A stretch of 44,497 nt of DNA from Balneolaceae bacterium. Its GTDB lineage: Bacteria > Bacteroidota > Rhodothermia > Balneolales > Balneolaceae. Positions 27,764 to 37,481 of this stretch are shown in pieces; the stretch's first letter is position 1; each line of letters starts with the position of its first letter. Location: contig SLPZ01000042.1 in assembly GCA_007131725.1 (NCBI GenBank), forward strand, positions 1-44,497, read 5' to 3'. Position numbers and translations under genes: made by a program. The notes beneath the pieces are model-generated. The model was not told the origin of the DNA. It did no database searches and worked only from the letters and a program-made list of their open reading frames with translations.

Positions 27764-29863
27764 ATGCATCTGATTTACTCCTGTACATATCGAGACAAAA
27801 CCGGAACTGTTTTTTTTCTGATCTTTTTTTTCGCTTTTTTGATTTTTCCGGCCGTTCAGCTTTTTGCCCAGGATCAGGATACGGTGCGTGTGCAGGTTGA
27901 ACGCGACCTTGAACGCGCAATTGAAGAAATTGACCCTGAAGAATCGGAATTGGACCTCGAAGAACTCATCGAATTCCTGGAAAACCTGGCAGCCAATCCC
28001 ATGAATATTAACAGAGCCGGGGTTGACGATCTTCTCCAGATTCCGGGGCTGAATTTCCGGCTTGCTCAAAATATAGTAGATCACAGAAGGCGTGAGGCGC
28101 CTTTTTCAAGTGTTGATGACCTTGTGAATGTGAGCGGAATCGGTCCGGTTACTTTGAGCCGCATCCGCCCCTACATTACCGTGGGCACTGGCAGGGAATT
28201 AAGCCGCGACTTGTACCTTAATCCGCGTTTCTGGACCAACAATGGCCGGTTCGAAGGTTTCTCAAGATTTCAACAAGTGCTGGAAGAGCAGGAAGGCTAC
28301 ACCCGGCCCGATACACTCGGCGGTTACATTGGAAGTCCTATTAAATATTATCAGCGTTTCCGGTTCACCAGCAACCATCTTTCCCTGAACCTTACCCAGG
28401 ATAAAGATCCGGGTGAACCGCTCAGCGGCCCCACAGATTTTGATTTCAACTCGTGGCATATTGCCCTGCAGGATTTGGGCAGGCTGCGCACCCTTGTGGT
28501 GGGTGATTACAGTGTTGCCTTTGGCCAGGGACTGCTGCTCTGGAGCGGTGGGGCTTTTGGAAAAGGACGCGATGTGATCCGCAGCGTTTCAAAAAATGAG
28601 AGAGGTGTCCGGCCTTTTACATCCGCACAGGAAGCGATTGGTTTTCGCGGAGTGGCTGCCACCTATGGAAACCGGCTTCAGGTTACCGGTTTCTACTCAA
28701 ACCGCCAAAGAACAGCCACAGTAATTGACGAAGAAACCGTGAACTTTCCCACCGAAAGCGGATTGCACCGCACACTGGCCGAACGCGACCGGAGAAACAA
28801 CCTCGGACAGGAAACATTCGGCGGACGCATCCGTGCCGAACTTCCCTACGGATTTTTGGGAGTGAGTGCCTTCCACAACCGGTTCGACAAAACCATAGCT
28901 CGCGGCAGCCAGCCCTACCAGGCTCACAATTTTGCCGGACGAGAACTCTCAGGTTACGCTGCAGATTATCGCCTGTTGATTGGCACAACCATGCTTTTTG
29001 GTGAAGCTGCCTACACCGATAACGGTGGGTACGGTTTGCTGACGGGAGCAAACTTTGAAATCGGGCTTCAAACCGACCTGGTAATGGCATATAGAAATTA
29101 CGACAAGGCACTGCAATCTATTTTTGGTTCAGGTTTTGGCGAACAATCCGGCCGGCCCAGAAACGAGCAGGGTTTTTACATCGGCCTGCAGCATGATCTG
29201 ACTGAAGAAATTCGCCTGAGCACCTATTTTGACCAGTTCCATTTTCCGGCGCCAAGATTTCAAACCCGCCAGCCAACATCCGGTTTTGATTGGCTGGGAT
29301 TAATCGAATACCGTCCCCGGCCTACACTCAATCTCTACGCTCTGTTCAGGTCAAAAATCAGGGATCAGGAGTACTCCTCAACCGACGAAATGGGCAGGGA
29401 TATACGCCTGCTGGATGATAATATCAGGTCCAATGCCCGTTTCCAGGCCGAGTACCAGGTGCATCCAAGAGTAAGGCTGAGAACACGCTTCGATCTGGTT
29501 CGCGCCCGGGCAGCCAACAGCGATGAGAGCTGGGGATATCTCGTATTTCAGGATATCCGGTTTTTCCCGCATCACCGCCTCCGGGTAGACGCCCGTGTTA
29601 CCATGTTTGATACCGATGATTTTGATTCCAGGGTTTTTCAATTCGAAAACGACCTGCTCTACGTTCTCTCCAACACCATGCTTTTCGACCAGGGCCAGAG
29701 AATGTATGTGGTGCTGAATTATCAGGCATCCGACTGGCTCGACTTCTGGTTTAAAGCAGGAACCACCGTTTACGAAAACCGGAATGTAATCGGGAGCGGT
29801 CTTGCTCAGATCAATGGAAATCGAAGAAGTGACATTGGTTTGCAGGCAAGAGTGAGGTTTTAG
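27764..29863 (+). CDS. Helix-hairpin-helix outer membrane protein (ComEA-like HhH fused to a beta-barrel)
   Basis: The 699-residue product has a signal peptide (hydrophobic 16-34, AQ near 35-36) and an acidic segment (about 40-72). Two consecutive helix-hairpin-helix motifs follow at about 80-109 (NINRAGVDDLLQIPGLNFRLAQNI) and 112-139 (FSSVDDLVNVSGIGPVTLSRI), like ComEA. Residues 150-699 are rich in alternating aromatic strands (YQRFRFTSNHLSLNLTQ, VVGDYSVAFGQGLLLWSGG) and end IGLQARVRF, as expected for an outer membrane barrel. Such HhH-barrel proteins occur in Bacteroidota, but no function is established. It follows the PorV-like gene by 3 bases, so the products probably act together at the outer membrane. 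Confidence 0.8.
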   Translation: MHLIYSCTYRDKTGTVFFLIFFFAFLIFPAVQLFAQDQDTVRVQVERDLERAIEEIDPEESELDLEELIEFLENLAANPMNINRAGVDDLLQIPGLNFRLAQNIVDHRRREAPFSSVDDLVNVSGIGPVTLSRIRPYITVGTGRELSRDLYLNPRFWTNNGRFEGFSRFQQVLEEQEGYTRPDTLGGYIGSPIKYYQRFRFTSNHLSLNLTQDKDPGEPLSGPTDFDFNSWHIALQDLGRLRTLVVGDYSVAFGQGLLLWSGGAFGKGRDVIRSVSKNERGVRPFTSAQEAIGFRGVAATYGNRLQVTGFYSNRQRTATVIDEETVNFPTESGLHRTLAERDRRNNLGQETFGGRIRAELPYGFLGVSAFHNRFDKTIARGSQPYQAHNFAGRELSGYAADYRLLIGTTMLFGEAAYTDNGGYGLLTGANFEIGLQTDLVMAYRNYDKALQSIFGSGFGEQSGRPRNEQGFYIGLQHDLTEEIRLSTYFDQFHFPAPRFQTRQPTSGFDWLGLIEYRPRPTLNLYALFRSKIRDQEYSSTDEMGRDIRLLDDNIRSNARFQAEYQVHPRVRLRTRFDLVRARAANSDESWGYLVFQDIRFFPHHRLRVDARVTMFDTDDFDSRVFQFENDLLYVLSNTMLFDQGQRMYVVLNYQASDWLDFWFKAGTTVYENRNVIGSGLAQINGNRRSDIGLQARVRF

Positions 29864-30064
29864 AAAACTGACAAGTCATTTTGTAATGATTTAAATTAGA
29901 ATGCCAGCCCTTTTATATTTAAATTAATTATACAAAATTTCTTTTCTGATTAAATAAATTACTTAAAAGCGCTTCCAGAAAAAAATTAATTGCATTCAGA
30001 GCAATTTATGCCATTATTTATAGGCGTAAATCTCTTTTCCCAACAGCTCGAATTCTTCTTCAAT

Positions 30065-33000
30065 ATGAATAAACCAAATCAATTTACAGAAAAGTCATCC
30101 TGCGGGGTTGGCTTTATTGCCAGCAGAAAAAATCATTATTCCAACGAAACGCTTCAGTCGGCTATACATGCACTAAGCTGTGTAGAGCATCGTGGCGCAT
30201 GCAATGCCGATCTTGTTTCCAGTGATGGCGCCGGCATTAAGACCGATATTCCGTTCGAGTTATTCGGGTATGAGAAAGGTGAAGTTGCTGTTGCCACGAT
30301 TTTTGCACCTCACGACAGCCAGCGCCGGAGAAAAGCACTCAGGATTTTTGAAAACACATTCCAGTTTTATGGATTAAAAGTTCTTGAGTACCGAACAGTT
30401 CCTATCGACCCTACTGTATTGGGCGAAATTGCGAGAGAAAGCATGCCTTTTATTTTGCACGCCATCATTGAGAGACCCGATTATTGCCGGACAGACAGCT
30501 CTTTCGATAAGCTACTTTTTAACGCCAAGCAGATGACCCGAACAAAAGAAAAAGAAGAAGGTATTATACGTGAATTTTTCTTTACTTCGCTCTCTGCAAG
30601 AACCATTATTTATAAAGCACTTACCAAATCTGCTTCATTAAAAGATTTTTATCTCGACCTCCAAAATCCCGAATATAAAACGCGTTTCGCACTTTTCCAC
30701 AGGCGTTTTTCAACCAACACCAAAACATCGTGGGATAAAATCCAGCCATTCCGCATCATTGCGCACAATGGCGAAATCAATACCATCACAGGAAACCGGT
30801 CATGGGCCATTTCGCGTGAGAAATATCTTGGAGTCCGTAAAGATGAACTTCTTACACGCGAGCAGATCAGTGATTCAGGAAGTTTGAATGAAATGGTTGA
30901 ATCGCTGGTATATCGCAGCAGTATCCCGTTTGTTGAGGATATTCTCGCCATCATGATCCCGCCTGCAACGCATGGCAACAGTTTCTACAAATTTTGGAGC
31001 AGGGCGATGGAACCCTGGGACGGTCCAGCATTTATCTCTTATTCAAACGGCTCATCCATCGGGGGGCGTCTCGATCGAAACGGTTTTCGTCCCTGCCGAT
31101 GGATGATAACCGGCGACCACCTATACCTGAGCTCTGAAGCAGGCTCATTTGTGGTTGATGAGAGCAAGGTTGAAGCCAAAGGAACCCTCCAGGCAGGAAA
31201 CGGAATTAAACTGGATATGAACACGGGACGAGTGCATTTCAGGGATCCGAGCTACTCCCGCGAAAATTACGATGCTAAATTTGAACACCGGCTTGAAAAG
31301 CTTCTGCCCGAAGTTCTTGAGGAAACCGACCAGAGTTTTGCAAACCTGCATCTCTTCAAATATACCCGAGAGGATATCGAGAACCTGCTCGTACCGATGG
31401 TCGCCGAAGGCAAAGAGCCGATTGGTTCGATGGGTGATACGGCACGTCCCGCAATTTTTTCAGATCAGCCGAGGTCGTTTTTCGACTATTTTTATCAAAA
31501 TTTTGCCCAGGTCACAAATCCACCACTCGACTACATCCGGGAAAAAATGGTGACCGACCTGAGCATGTACCTGGGCAAGCGTCCCAATATTTTTGCGCCC
31601 AAAGAACTGATACCCCAGTTCCCCGGTTTTGAAATTGAAAGCCCGATGCTTTCACTCGGCCAGATGAAAACTCTCAGAGGAATTAACGAATCTCCGTCGC
31701 GAATCAAAACAGCGGAGTTTGACATGATTTTTAACCGCGACCATGGTGATGTCGGGTTCAGATCCAGTATCCGCAACATCACACAAAAAGCCATTCAAGC
31801 GGTACAAAAAGGTGCAACCATTCTGATTATCAGCGACAGAAAAGCTACGTTCAGACAGCCACCTATCCCAAGCCTCCTGATGCTCCGCGCTCTTGTGAAT
31901 GCACTGAATGATTCGGGGCTGAGGCTGAATGCATCCATCGTGGTGGATACTGCCGAGGTAAAAAATACCCACCATTTTGCCGCACTTATCGGTTTTGGCG
32001 CAACAGCCGTTTGTCCATACCGGGCACTCGAATTTGCGCGATATGATGAACACAGAAAAACCAAAAAGCTTTCACCCGACGTACGGGAAGAAAACCTGAT
32101 TAAATCTTACAATTCTGGCCTGCTGAAAATTATGTCTAAGTCCGGGATTTCGGTGGCAAGAAGTTATCAAAGCTCTAAATTATTTACCGCTCTGGGCATT
32201 GGTCAGGAACTGCAGGATCTCTTTTTCCCCGGGGTTTTTTCACCGGTTGGCGGTATCGACATCAAAGAAGTGGTTCGGCAAATCATTGAGCATTCACGTG
32301 TTGCCGAAGAGATGAAGGCCGATGACAAACCGATTCACACCTATCAGTACAAGGAACACAATCGTGGCAAGGCTGGTGAAAAACACTCCATGACCAACAC
32401 CCGCTCAAAAATTATTCATAAACTGGTTCGTAATAGTGAGTTCAACCTAAACGATCTCGAGTTGTACAGCGAGTATCTGAAATTGGGTGAAGAAAACGAC
32501 CCCGTAAACCTGCGTCATCTTTTTACTTACAAGCCTGCCGGTGATGAGATCGACATAAATGAGGTTGAAGACAGGCGTGCTGTTACAAAACGATTCGGCT
32601 CGGGAGCTATGAGCTTCGGGGCTATCAGCGATGAATCGCAGCGGGATATTTTTCTGGCCATGAAAGAGATCGGGGGGCGAAGCAACAGCGGAGAGGGTGG
32701 CGAAAACCCGTTCTACTACACGCTTGGAATTACAGGATCGGTAAAGCAGGTGGCCAGCGGGCGTTTTGGAGTAACCGCAGAATATTTAGTGGCCGGGCAA
32801 GAAATACAGATCAAAATTGCACAGGGCGCCAAGCCGGGTGAAGGCGGTCAGCTAATGGGCGTAAAAGTAAACGAAGATATTGCTTTTGCACGCCACAGCG
32901 AACCGGGCTTCGACCTGATTTCACCACCGCCGCTTCACGATATTTACAGTATCGAAGATCTGAAACAGCTTATCTATGAACTTAAGCAGATCAAACCGGA

Positions 33001-34510
33001 TGCCAAAGTTAACGTGAAACTCGTATCCGGTGCTAATATCGGAACCATTGCTGTTGGCGTTGCCAAGGCGGGCGCCGATGTAATCCACGTTTCTGGTGGA
33101 GACGGCGGTACCGGCGCGGCCACACTGACTTCCATGAAACATGCCGGCCTGCCGTGGGAAATCGGCCTGCTTGAGGTGCACCGAACACTTTGCGAACACG
33201 GTCTGCGTGAATTTGTTGAACTCCGTACCGACGGTGGCCTGCACACCGGTGAAGACATCATTAACGCGGCTCTTCTTGGAGCCGAAGGCTACGATTTCGG
33301 CAAATTGCTGCTGGTAGCCGAGGGCTGCGTAATGGCACGTATTTGTGAGAAAAACACCTGTCCGACCGGAATTGCAACGCACAATCCTAAATTTAAAGCC
33401 AAATATAAAGGCGAAAAAGAGCATGTCATCAGAATGATGGATATGCTTGCCGAAGATGTGAGAAGGTACCTTGCAAAACTGGGAGCTAAATCACTGAAGG
33501 ATATTATCGGAAGAATTGATCTTTTAAAACTGAAAGATGCACACTATGATCTTGTTGACTCCCGCAAGATAGACCTGGCCTACTTTTCCGGTGAACCTCT
33601 GGATACCTACAATACCTCTCCCAACCTCTTCAATGAAGGTGTGAACGAGTTTAATCAGAAGCTGGTGGACCTGTCTGAAGAAGCTGTAGAAAAAGAAGGT
33701 AAATTCCAGTATTCAGATAAAATTACCACAAACGACCGCGCTGCACTGGCAACACTGAGCGGCAAAATTGCCCAGAAAATTTCCGGCAAACGCATGGCGG
33801 AGATCAAAGAAAAGGGCATTGCCGAATCCGATCATCACTTCTACGGAGATATTGACCTCTCGTTTGAAGGAAGCGCCGGACAGGGATTCTGTGTATTTCT
33901 GACTGAAGGCGTAAAAGTGAGCCTTCGGGGCGAAGCCAACGATTCTGTCTGCAAAACTATGTCGGGCGGATTTGTTGTGATCAATCCTCCGAAAAACTCA
34001 ACATACAATCCCGCAGAAAATGCCATAATCGGCAACTGTGCGCTGTATGGAGCCACCGGAGGAAAACTTTATGTTCACGGAATGGCGGGCGATCGTTTCG
34101 CCGTACGTAACAGCGGCGCAGTGGCCGTGGTTGAAGGGACAGGGCTGCATCCCTGCGAATACATGACCAACGGAACCGTAGCCATTTTAGGGCCTGTTTC
34201 CAGAAATGTGGGCGCGGGTATGACGGGCGGTGTACTCTATCTGAGGGAAGATCAGATCCACCAGATTAACGAAGAGTATGTAACACCGCTCGAAATGGAT
34301 GAAGAATCGGCAAATGAGCTGAAAGAAATGCTGACCGATTATCACAAATTCACCCAAAGCAAAACGGCAGAGCAATTTTTGGCAGACTGGGAAAATGAAA
34401 AACGACAATTCAGAAAACTGATGCCCAACGGCGTTTTAGACAAACAGCGGGAATTGGCTGCGGTTGAAAATGAGGCTAAACCAGAAAAGCCCAAAAAAGT
34501 TAGAAGCTAA
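30065..34510 (+). CDS. gltB: Glutamate synthase large (alpha) subunit
   Basis: GOGAT makes two glutamates from glutamine and 2-oxoglutarate. From the ATG at 30065 the product is 1481 residues. A 12-residue propeptide is followed by catalytic C13 (SCGVGFIAS), the Ntn amidotransferase domain (to about 400) and a central domain. The FMN-binding synthase domain has FGSGAMSFGAISDESQ. C1088, C1094 and C1099 (C-x5-C-x4-C) bind the 3Fe-4S cluster, and the C-terminal GXGXG domain has IGNCALYGATGGKLYVHG. An upstream ATG at 29990 adds 25 residues with no family match, so the later start is preferred. No gltD (NADPH-oxidising small subunit) is adjacent; pgk is next, on the other strand. Confidence 0.96.
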   Translation: MNKPNQFTEKSSCGVGFIASRKNHYSNETLQSAIHALSCVEHRGACNADLVSSDGAGIKTDIPFELFGYEKGEVAVATIFAPHDSQRRRKALRIFENTFQFYGLKVLEYRTVPIDPTVLGEIARESMPFILHAIIERPDYCRTDSSFDKLLFNAKQMTRTKEKEEGIIREFFFTSLSARTIIYKALTKSASLKDFYLDLQNPEYKTRFALFHRRFSTNTKTSWDKIQPFRIIAHNGEINTITGNRSWAISREKYLGVRKDELLTREQISDSGSLNEMVESLVYRSSIPFVEDILAIMIPPATHGNSFYKFWSRAMEPWDGPAFISYSNGSSIGGRLDRNGFRPCRWMITGDHLYLSSEAGSFVVDESKVEAKGTLQAGNGIKLDMNTGRVHFRDPSYSRENYDAKFEHRLEKLLPEVLEETDQSFANLHLFKYTREDIENLLVPMVAEGKEPIGSMGDTARPAIFSDQPRSFFDYFYQNFAQVTNPPLDYIREKMVTDLSMYLGKRPNIFAPKELIPQFPGFEIESPMLSLGQMKTLRGINESPSRIKTAEFDMIFNRDHGDVGFRSSIRNITQKAIQAVQKGATILIISDRKATFRQPPIPSLLMLRALVNALNDSGLRLNASIVVDTAEVKNTHHFAALIGFGATAVCPYRALEFARYDEHRKTKKLSPDVREENLIKSYNSGLLKIMSKSGISVARSYQSSKLFTALGIGQELQDLFFPGVFSPVGGIDIKEVVRQIIEHSRVAEEMKADDKPIHTYQYKEHNRGKAGEKHSMTNTRSKIIHKLVRNSEFNLNDLELYSEYLKLGEENDPVNLRHLFTYKPAGDEIDINEVEDRRAVTKRFGSGAMSFGAISDESQRDIFLAMKEIGGRSNSGEGGENPFYYTLGITGSVKQVASGRFGVTAEYLVAGQEIQIKIAQGAKPGEGGQLMGVKVNEDIAFARHSEPGFDLISPPPLHDIYSIEDLKQLIYELKQIKPDAKVNVKLVSGANIGTIAVGVAKAGADVIHVSGGDGGTGAATLTSMKHAGLPWEIGLLEVHRTLCEHGLREFVELRTDGGLHTGEDIINAALLGAEGYDFGKLLLVAEGCVMARICEKNTCPTGIATHNPKFKAKYKGEKEHVIRMMDMLAEDVRRYLAKLGAKSLKDIIGRIDLLKLKDAHYDLVDSRKIDLAYFSGEPLDTYNTSPNLFNEGVNEFNQKLVDLSEEAVEKEGKFQYSDKITTNDRAALATLSGKIAQKISGKRMAEIKEKGIAESDHHFYGDIDLSFEGSAGQGFCVFLTEGVKVSLRGEANDSVCKTMSGGFVVINPPKNSTYNPAENAIIGNCALYGATGGKLYVHGMAGDRFAVRNSGAVAVVEGTGLHPCEYMTNGTVAILGPVSRNVGAGMTGGVLYLREDQIHQINEEYVTPLEMDEESANELKEMLTDYHKFTQSKTAEQFLADWENEKRQFRKLMPNGVLDKQRELAAVENEAKPEKPKKVRS

Positions 34511-34772
34511 GTATTTCCTCGGCGAAATAAGCCCTTTGGGAGAAGTTGACAAAAGGCAGTTGACAGTTGACAAATTTTGTCAACTGTCAACTCAATATCG
34601 ACAAAATGTTGGTATTAACGGCGCTTTAAGCGCCTAAATTTCAGCAACATGGTACTAACACAAGCGGACGCTTGCGCCAGTTATGAGACAGGCGGACGCT
34701 CCTGATTTGAGCGACTCTGCCAGGAGCTGTCGCACTCTGGCAGGTCGCTAAATTTGTTATGATCTGAAGTGT
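34511..34772. repeat. Cluster of short palindromes between gltB and pgk
   Basis: This convergent gap contains four perfect hairpin-forming palindromes or near-palindromes. They are AGTTGACAGTTGACAAA and its complement (34558-34592, 17-bp arms, one-base centre), GGCGCTT/AAGCGCC (34620-34634), CAAGCG/CGCTTG (34661-34674), and GCGAC-CTGCCAG/CTGGCAG-GTCGC (about 34711-34748, one-base bulge). GTTGAC is also repeated directly three times. The TGGTAYTAAC sequence flanks the second hairpin on both sides. Together they probably terminate gltB and pgk, but the composition suggests accreted mobile repeats. Confidence 0.75.
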
Positions 34773-35966
34773 TTACTTATCCGTAAGTGCAGCAACGCCT
34801 GGGAGCTCCTTGCCTTCCAGGTATTCAAGACTTGCCCCGCCACCTGTCGAGACGTGAGAAACTTTATCTTCAAGTCCGGCTTTCTTGATGGCCGATGACG
34901 AATCACCGCCTCCGATAATTGAGGTGGCTCCGTTTTCCGTTGCGGCTGCCAGTGCTTTGGCCACTTCAAACGTGCCTTCCGCAAAATTTGGCATTTCAAA
35001 CACGCCCATCGGGCCGTTCCAGACAATCGTCTGCGCATTTTTGATCTGGTTGCCAAACGCCACAACCGACTGCGGGCCAATATCCAGCGCCATCCATCCA
35101 TCTTCAATACCGTCTTCATCCACAACTTTGTGATCGGCATCGTTATTAAACTCTTTGGCCACAACCGAATCAATAGGCAGTAAAAAGCTTACTCCGGCCT
35201 CTTCAGCTTTTTTCATCAGTTCACCGGCAAGTTCAACTTTGTCTTCCTCAACCAGGGAATTTCCAATAGGCAGGCCTTTGGCTTTATAGAATGTGTAGGT
35301 CATGCCGCCTCCAATCAAAATGCTGTCTACTTTAGAAAGGAGATTGTCGATTACTCCAATTTTATCCGATACTTTCGCTCCGCCCAGAATGGCCACAAAC
35401 GGGCGCCTGGGATTATTTACACTCTCTTCGAGATATTGAATTTCTTTTTCGAGCAGGAAACCCGAAACTGAAGGCTGCAGGTATTCGGTTACGCCGGCCA
35501 CTGAAGAATGCGCACGATGGCTGCTGCCGAATGCATCATTCACAAAAAGATCGGCGCCTTTTGCCAGCTCTTTAGAAAATTCGGGATCATTTTTCTTCTC
35601 TCCGGGATGGAACCGCACATTTTCGAGCAGTACAATTTCACCTGCTTTTGCCTTGTTAACCACCGCATCACGCTTTTCTCCGATGCAGTCTTCGCCAAAG
35701 TGAACCGGCACATCCACCAGTGTTGCCAGGTGATCGGCCACCGGTTTTAGGCTGAATTGAGGGTCTGGTTCGTTTGCCGGCCTGCCGAGGTGGCTGGTCA
35801 AAATCAGTTTTGCCCCGGCATCAACCACAAATTTGATTGATTTCAGTGCCTGGACAATACGGTTATCGTCACTAATTACACCCTCTTTTATGGGAACATT
35901 AAAATCTACTCTCATTAAAACCGTTTTCCCTTCCAGTTCTATATCATTTAAAGTTAGTTTTGCCAT
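34773..35966 (-). CDS. pgk: Phosphoglycerate kinase
   Basis: Pgk transfers phosphate between 1,3-bisphosphoglycerate and ADP in glycolysis and gluconeogenesis. The 397-residue product has the N-terminal substrate region [30 protein letters not shown] and [15 protein letters not shown]. The C-terminal nucleotide domain has [19 protein letters not shown] and ends [42 protein letters not shown]. Length is typical. It is a single gene facing gltB and divergent from the cysteine desulfurase gene. Confidence 0.98.
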   Translation of the reverse strand: MAKLTLNDIELEGKTVLMRVDFNVPIKEGVISDDNRIVQALKSIKFVVDAGAKLILTSHLGRPANEPDPQFSLKPVADHLATLVDVPVHFGEDCIGEKRDAVVNKAKAGEIVLLENVRFHPGEKKNDPEFSKELAKGADLFVNDAFGSSHRAHSSVAGVTEYLQPSVSGFLLEKEIQYLEESVNNPRRPFVAILGGAKVSDKIGVIDNLLSKVDSILIGGGMTYTFYKAKGLPIGNSLVEEDKVELAGELMKKAEEAGVSFLLPIDSVVAKEFNNDADHKVVDEDGIEDGWMALDIGPQSVVAFGNQIKNAQTIVWNGPMGVFEMPNFAEGTFEVAKALAAATENGATSIIGGGDSSSAIKKAGLEDKVSHVSTGGGASLEYLEGKELPGVAALTDK

Positions 35967-36162
35967 TTTTTTTGATCTTTATTTAAATGTTATCAATCCC
36001 TTAAAAATACGGCGAAAGCATGGGTATTGGAAGAAAAAAGAGCTAAAAAGCTGAATAAATTTCGGAGATGGTTTCTGGATAAACCCAATGAGTTTCGCTG
36101 CTGTTTTTATCCGGCATTTTAAATATTTTGCACGCACACAAATTCAAACAACACATCAGGTA

Positions 36163-37323
36163 ATGGATTCAGTTTATTTTGACAATGCAGCCACAACCGC
36201 CGTGGATGAACGGGTGATGGAAGAAATGCTTCCCTATTTTAACCGGCATTTTGGAAATGCAGATTCACCCCATCAGCTCGGGCGGGCTTCCAAAGTAGCC
36301 ATCGAAGACGCCCGGGAGTTGATAGCCGAATTAATCGGTGCAGAACCTTCTGAAGTCATATTTACAAGCGGCGGTACTGAAAGTGATAATACAGCTTTGA
36401 AAGGTGTGGTTGCTGCAACCCGGAAAACCGAAGTCATCACATCCCCCGTCGAACATCACGCAGTTATCCATCCTGCCGAATCGCTGAAAATGCAGGGTGT
36501 CAAGGTCATCTATCTGGAGCCTGGACGAGACGGCATCATCCATCCGGAGCAGGTTGCAGAAGCCATTACTGAAGACACAGCCATCGTTTCGCTGATGCAC
36601 GTAAACAACGAGCTTGGGTCCGTTAACCCGATCAAAGAAATCGCGGAAATTTGCCATGAGAGGCGTGTGCCCTTTCATTCCGATACGGTGCAGAGTGTGG
36701 GAAAAATCCCGGTAAATGTGAAAGAGCTGGGTATGGATGCACTGAGCATCAGCGGTCATAAAATTTACGGGCCGAAAGGTGTAGGTGTTTTATACGTGAA
36801 AAACGGCACTCCATGGATTCCCTGGCTGCAGGGCGGTTCCCAGGAACGCAGGCGGCGCGGCGGAACCTCAAATGTTACCGGAATAGTGGGCTTGGCCTCT
36901 GCACTCCGTTTTGCGGTGGATGAGATGAACGATCATCAAAAACATTTCGAAGTATTGCGCAAAGAAATGCTCGAAGGTTTAAGCCTGCATTTTGAAGGAC
37001 GTTATCAGATCAACGGACCGAAAACCGGCGGTGTCCCGCACATTTTAAATATCGGGTTCATCACCCCCGACCAAAAGGGCCTGGATGGTGAAATGCTGCT
37101 GCTTAATCTCGATATCGATGGTATTTGTGTCTCCAACGGGTCTGCCTGCACATCGGGCGCCACAGAACCCTCACATGTTTTGAAGGGAATTGGCGTGCCT
37201 GATGAGATTGCCAATTCAAGTATCCGCATCAGTTTTGGAAAGCAGAACACGGTTGAAGAAGTACGGCTATTCGTCGATAAGCTGGAAAAAATTCTTGATA
37301 GAATGATGGCTGCTGCGATTTGA
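36163..37323 (+). CDS. Cysteine desulfurase (NifS/IscS type)
   Basis: This PLP enzyme takes sulfur from cysteine for Fe-S clusters or tRNA thiolation. From the ATG at 36163 the product is 386 residues starting MDSVYFDNAATTAVDERV, the normal family start. Key residues are H99 stacking on PLP (EHHA), D174 and Q177 (SDTVQ), PLP-lysine K200 (SGHKIYGPKG) and the sulfur-carrying C329 in SNGSACTSGA. An ATG 25 codons upstream (36088) adds a stretch with no family match. No iscU, iscA or mnmA gene is adjacent, so whether it serves clusters or tRNA cannot be told. Confidence 0.95.
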   Translation: MDSVYFDNAATTAVDERVMEEMLPYFNRHFGNADSPHQLGRASKVAIEDARELIAELIGAEPSEVIFTSGGTESDNTALKGVVAATRKTEVITSPVEHHAVIHPAESLKMQGVKVIYLEPGRDGIIHPEQVAEAITEDTAIVSLMHVNNELGSVNPIKEIAEICHERRVPFHSDTVQSVGKIPVNVKELGMDALSISGHKIYGPKGVGVLYVKNGTPWIPWLQGGSQERRRRGGTSNVTGIVGLASALRFAVDEMNDHQKHFEVLRKEMLEGLSLHFEGRYQINGPKTGGVPHILNIGFITPDQKGLDGEMLLLNLDIDGICVSNGSACTSGATEPSHVLKGIGVPDEIANSSIRISFGKQNTVEEVRLFVDKLEKILDRMMAAAI

Positions 37324-37481
37324 TTTATCAGCAATCATGTTGACAACTTAGGTTCATTTCACTGATAAGGCATTTGTTGATAGGTGTAATTTCATACCCC
37401 TAATCTTCTTTTATTTCACTTTAAAAATACTATCTTTCCGAAACGGCCTTTATAAAAACTCTCACTTAACAGAATACATTT
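37324..37481 (+). promoter_or_regulatory. Intergenic region with a possible TAnnTTTS promoter
   Basis: TATCTTTC at 37431-37438 resembles the TAnnTTTG promoter element and lies 43 bases upstream of the ATG at 37482. An AT-rich stretch precedes it. The last base differs from the consensus, so this is tentative. Confidence 0.35.

Noticed and set aside
34885-35133. Plus-strand frame opposite pgk
   Set aside because: Antisense shadow of a clear and well-conserved pgk gene.
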